Positions 62,151-64,000 of a stretch of 64,000 nucleotides of DNA are shown here, in pieces (position 1 is the stretch's first letter; each line of letters begins with the position of its first letter). The position numbers and the translations under genes were made by a program. The DNA is from Acanthosepion esculentum (taxonomy: Eukaryota > Mollusca > Cephalopoda > Sepiida > Sepiidae): NCBI GenBank assembly GCA_964036315.1, contig OZ038517.1, forward strand, positions 49,610,916 to 49,674,915. Reading direction: 5' to 3'. Below the pieces are notes generated by a model that saw only the letters and a program-made list of their open reading frames with translations, made no database searches and had not been told where the DNA came from.

Positions 62151-62372
62151 CAGACAGACTGTTTCGCTGTTTCACAGCTTATCAGTGTGGCTAGACGTTC
62201 GGTTGCCTCTAGCTAGTATTGAAACCCGACTGAATTTGCGTCAGTCCGAACTTCTCCCACTAAGCCGTCAGCGTACGGTACGGGATGAGGGTGAATTTTA
62301 GCGTGTTTATTTTTAGATTCGGGATAAACACACAGTGACTGAGAGTGACTCAATTCTGTCGAAGAGTCGTGC
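62150..62372 (-). mobile_element. Possible tRNA-derived SINE (weak)
   Basis: The minus strand at about 62270-62205 has CTGACGGCTTAGTGGGAGA (A-box-like GGCTTAGTGG) and, 34 bp later, CGGGTTTCAATACTAG (8 of 11 matches to a B box). A GC-richer tail follows. It is a single copy here, bounded by TA tracts on both sides. Confidence 0.4.
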
Positions 62373-62480
62373 ATATATATATATATATATATATATATGA
62401 GCAAAAACAAAAGGAAAACTCATCTTAACCAATGTGTTTTGTCCTCTGTGAGACTTTATCAAGGCAAATGTAAATGTAAT
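62373..62480 (-). mobile_element. TA tract and Penelope-type end
   Basis: After TA (62373-62398), AACCAATGTGTTTTGTCCTC, TGTGAGACTTTATCAAGGC matches the centre of the foldback at 39345-39505 (TGTCGG..., GGACAAAATG, GACTTTATCA). Confidence 0.5.
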
Positions 62481-63485
62481 TTATATATGTTGTAACGTGA
62501 AATGTGTAAGTTGATACACATATAAAAAGTAGTATTAATTTCTTCGCAAGAATAATAAAGTACTAACAGAAGATAAAACAGAGTCAAATGGAATAACAGT
62601 TAGTCGTGAAACTAACCTCAGTTCTGTTCAACTTCCATTCTCTCAGTAAGAGAGCATGCCATTTATCTTATTAAATCTGTCCATCGTGCGGGGGTGCTCC
62701 AGTACTCCAAAACAGAATACAAGTGCAAAAATGTTATTGATTTTTTTAAAAAAATCTTTTGGTATCGGAGTGCTCATGAATATTCATCAGGTTAGCGGAA
62801 AATTTGGACAAAGTTCATGGACATGAGGTGATGCCTAATAAATAAAAGTGTGTAGGAGGTTTTTATTTTTCCTTTCTTGTACATAATCACTTGTCACAAA
62901 ATAAAATCCTTACATTTATCTTAATAAAGCCCGTCAAATATTTTATTTTATTTTTTTTTTTTAGAATTAATAAAAATTTAATATTTTAAAATTAAATTCG
63001 ATATTTTTCAATTTCTGAAATAACATTGAAGTTTTTAATGAAAAATATCAAGAACTTGAAGACATTTTTTTTTTTTTACTTTAATTGTAAAAAATGAAAA
63101 AGCAATATTTTAATTTTTGAATATTAAAAAATAAAAATCAATTTAATTTTAAAACAAAAAAGCATTAGTAAATGTTTAAATTTGATCACAAATATGTTGT
63201 CAATTTTATTATCAAATTAACCACGAATATATTCAAATATTTAAACTTTTAGTAAGTTCTATTAATTATTATCAAAATTAAAATATTTAAAAATTAAAAT
63301 TTAGGAAATTTTAATGTTTTGGTTTAATTTTTAAAAAATGAATGACACATTTTTATTTTAAAAAGGATTTTTCAGTAAATTTTAATTTTTTAACATTTTT
63401 AAAAGAAATAATTTTCTTAGTAAGTTAAAATATTTCCTCATGTTGAATTGTAACAAATTGCTTTGACAAAATATATCCAGACTCA
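62481..63485. other. No gene; very AT-rich
   Basis: 62940-63440 is almost all A/T with many A and T runs. No repeat unit, ORF or RNA gene is seen. Confidence 0.6.
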
Positions 63486-63489
63486 CAGA

Positions 63490-63690
63490 GCCAGGAATGC
63501 CTTTTTGTTGGAAATAGCTCCAAACATTTGGGGAAGAACTGAACTATCTCTTTACCCATTACACCACCCACACATCTAAGCCTGCAATATCTGATATTCC
63601 CCAGTGGTTACCCATTTAGGTTCAATGTTGCTTAACTTCCGCGATTGGAGGGAAAGTGGTGTTTCAATGTGATACAGCCATGAATATAAT
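63490..63690 (-). mobile_element. 5S rRNA/tRNA composite SINE, near full-length 5S head
   Basis: On the minus strand, 63681-63579 aligns with nearly the whole of 5S rRNA: GGCTGTATCACATTGAAACA, GCGGAAGTTAAGCAACATTG, AACCTAAATGGGTAACCAC, TGGGGAATATCAGATATTGC and AGGCTT. A gap of about 10 bp lies where GGTTAGTACTT is normally found. It is followed by GGTGTAATGGGTAAAGAG, the same A-box-like segment as in the 36.5 kb copy. It is a SINE, not a functional 5S gene. Confidence 0.78.
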
Positions 63691-64000
63691 AAATGAAACA
63701 ATCGCACTAACAAATACTCACTCAACCACGTACTCATCCAGGCACAAAAAACAAACGTGGAAGCACACATGAAGAAATGAAAAGTGTCCTGCATCCACCA
63801 GAGAATTGACATCTCTGTCACCTAATGGGGGAGAGGAGAGGTGACTCAATTAAAAAAATGTAATCTTTTAGCCTCTGAACAAATTGTTAGAAGCTCTTAT
63901 GCAAAAAGGTTGGGCTCATTTTTAATTAGCAGGTGGGACAGAGTAATTCAACAACATCTTGGAGGATTAGCATTAACAGCTTCTGTAATAGTTATCTGAA
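63691..64000. other. No gene seen
   Basis: ACTCACTCAACCACGTACTC and similar short phrases occur, and the 81-codon minus frame overlaps the SINE. The window ends without a recognisable feature. Confidence 0.5.

Noticed and set aside
63579..63681. Functional 5S rRNA gene
   Set aside because: There are many substitutions and a gap in the box C region, and it continues into a SINE body. There is no T-run terminator directly after the 3' end.

Overview
This window looks like non-coding, repeat-saturated animal DNA, most likely from a cephalopod of the octopus type. The clues are very long TA/CA microsatellites, several tRNA-derived SINE families (Arg-like and Ser-like among them), a 5S rRNA-derived SINE, many 3' tails of one non-LTR retrotransposon group, Penelope-like elements, Tc1/mariner, pogo-like and hAT-like remnants, and no convincing multi-exon gene. 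The species call is inference from repeat content. The only host-gene signal I can support is a candidate 45-bp microexon at 16132-16176 (+) with strong splice sites, so the window may be a giant intron or intergenic.

Layout. 0-8 kb: a ~148-bp satellite array, a foldback, a tRNA-Ser-like SINE, a Penelope GIY-YIG fragment, a compound microsatellite, and a second satellite array made partly of LINE sequence. 8-14 kb: mostly unique AT-rich DNA, then a mariner (three in-frame stops) nested in a LINE tail, then a 0.9-kb polypyrimidine minisatellite. 14-26.3 kb: a third SINE type, LINE tails, the candidate microexon, a third satellite array related to the first two, and a Tc1 relic split by a LINE. 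26.3-42 kb: Tc1/mariner scraps, a probable solo LTR, Penelope ends, two pogo-like MITEs, Arg-type and 5S/tRNA composite SINEs, and many TA tracts. 42-54 kb: three minisatellites (35, 25 and ~27/29 bp units), tandem and dispersed duplications and more SINEs. 54-64 kb: an amplified block of LINE tails containing a SINE with a clean 9-bp target duplication, a degenerate Penelope-like RT/GIY-YIG element, a 1.6-kb TA/TG/CA array, two perfect hairpins, and a near full-length 5S-derived SINE at the right edge.

Relations between parts. The long open frames are almost all low-complexity translations (YIYI, KKEKGEKKENN, TNNTFYNK) and are not genes. The three ~140-148-bp satellite arrays all encode the same retroelement tail motif (RATxxRKLWR or RKLWRAMI), so one coding segment has become tandem DNA three times. 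TA tracts repeatedly abut Penelope-type ends and foldbacks. The dispersed repeat copied around these tracts carries a hammerhead-ribozyme-like core.
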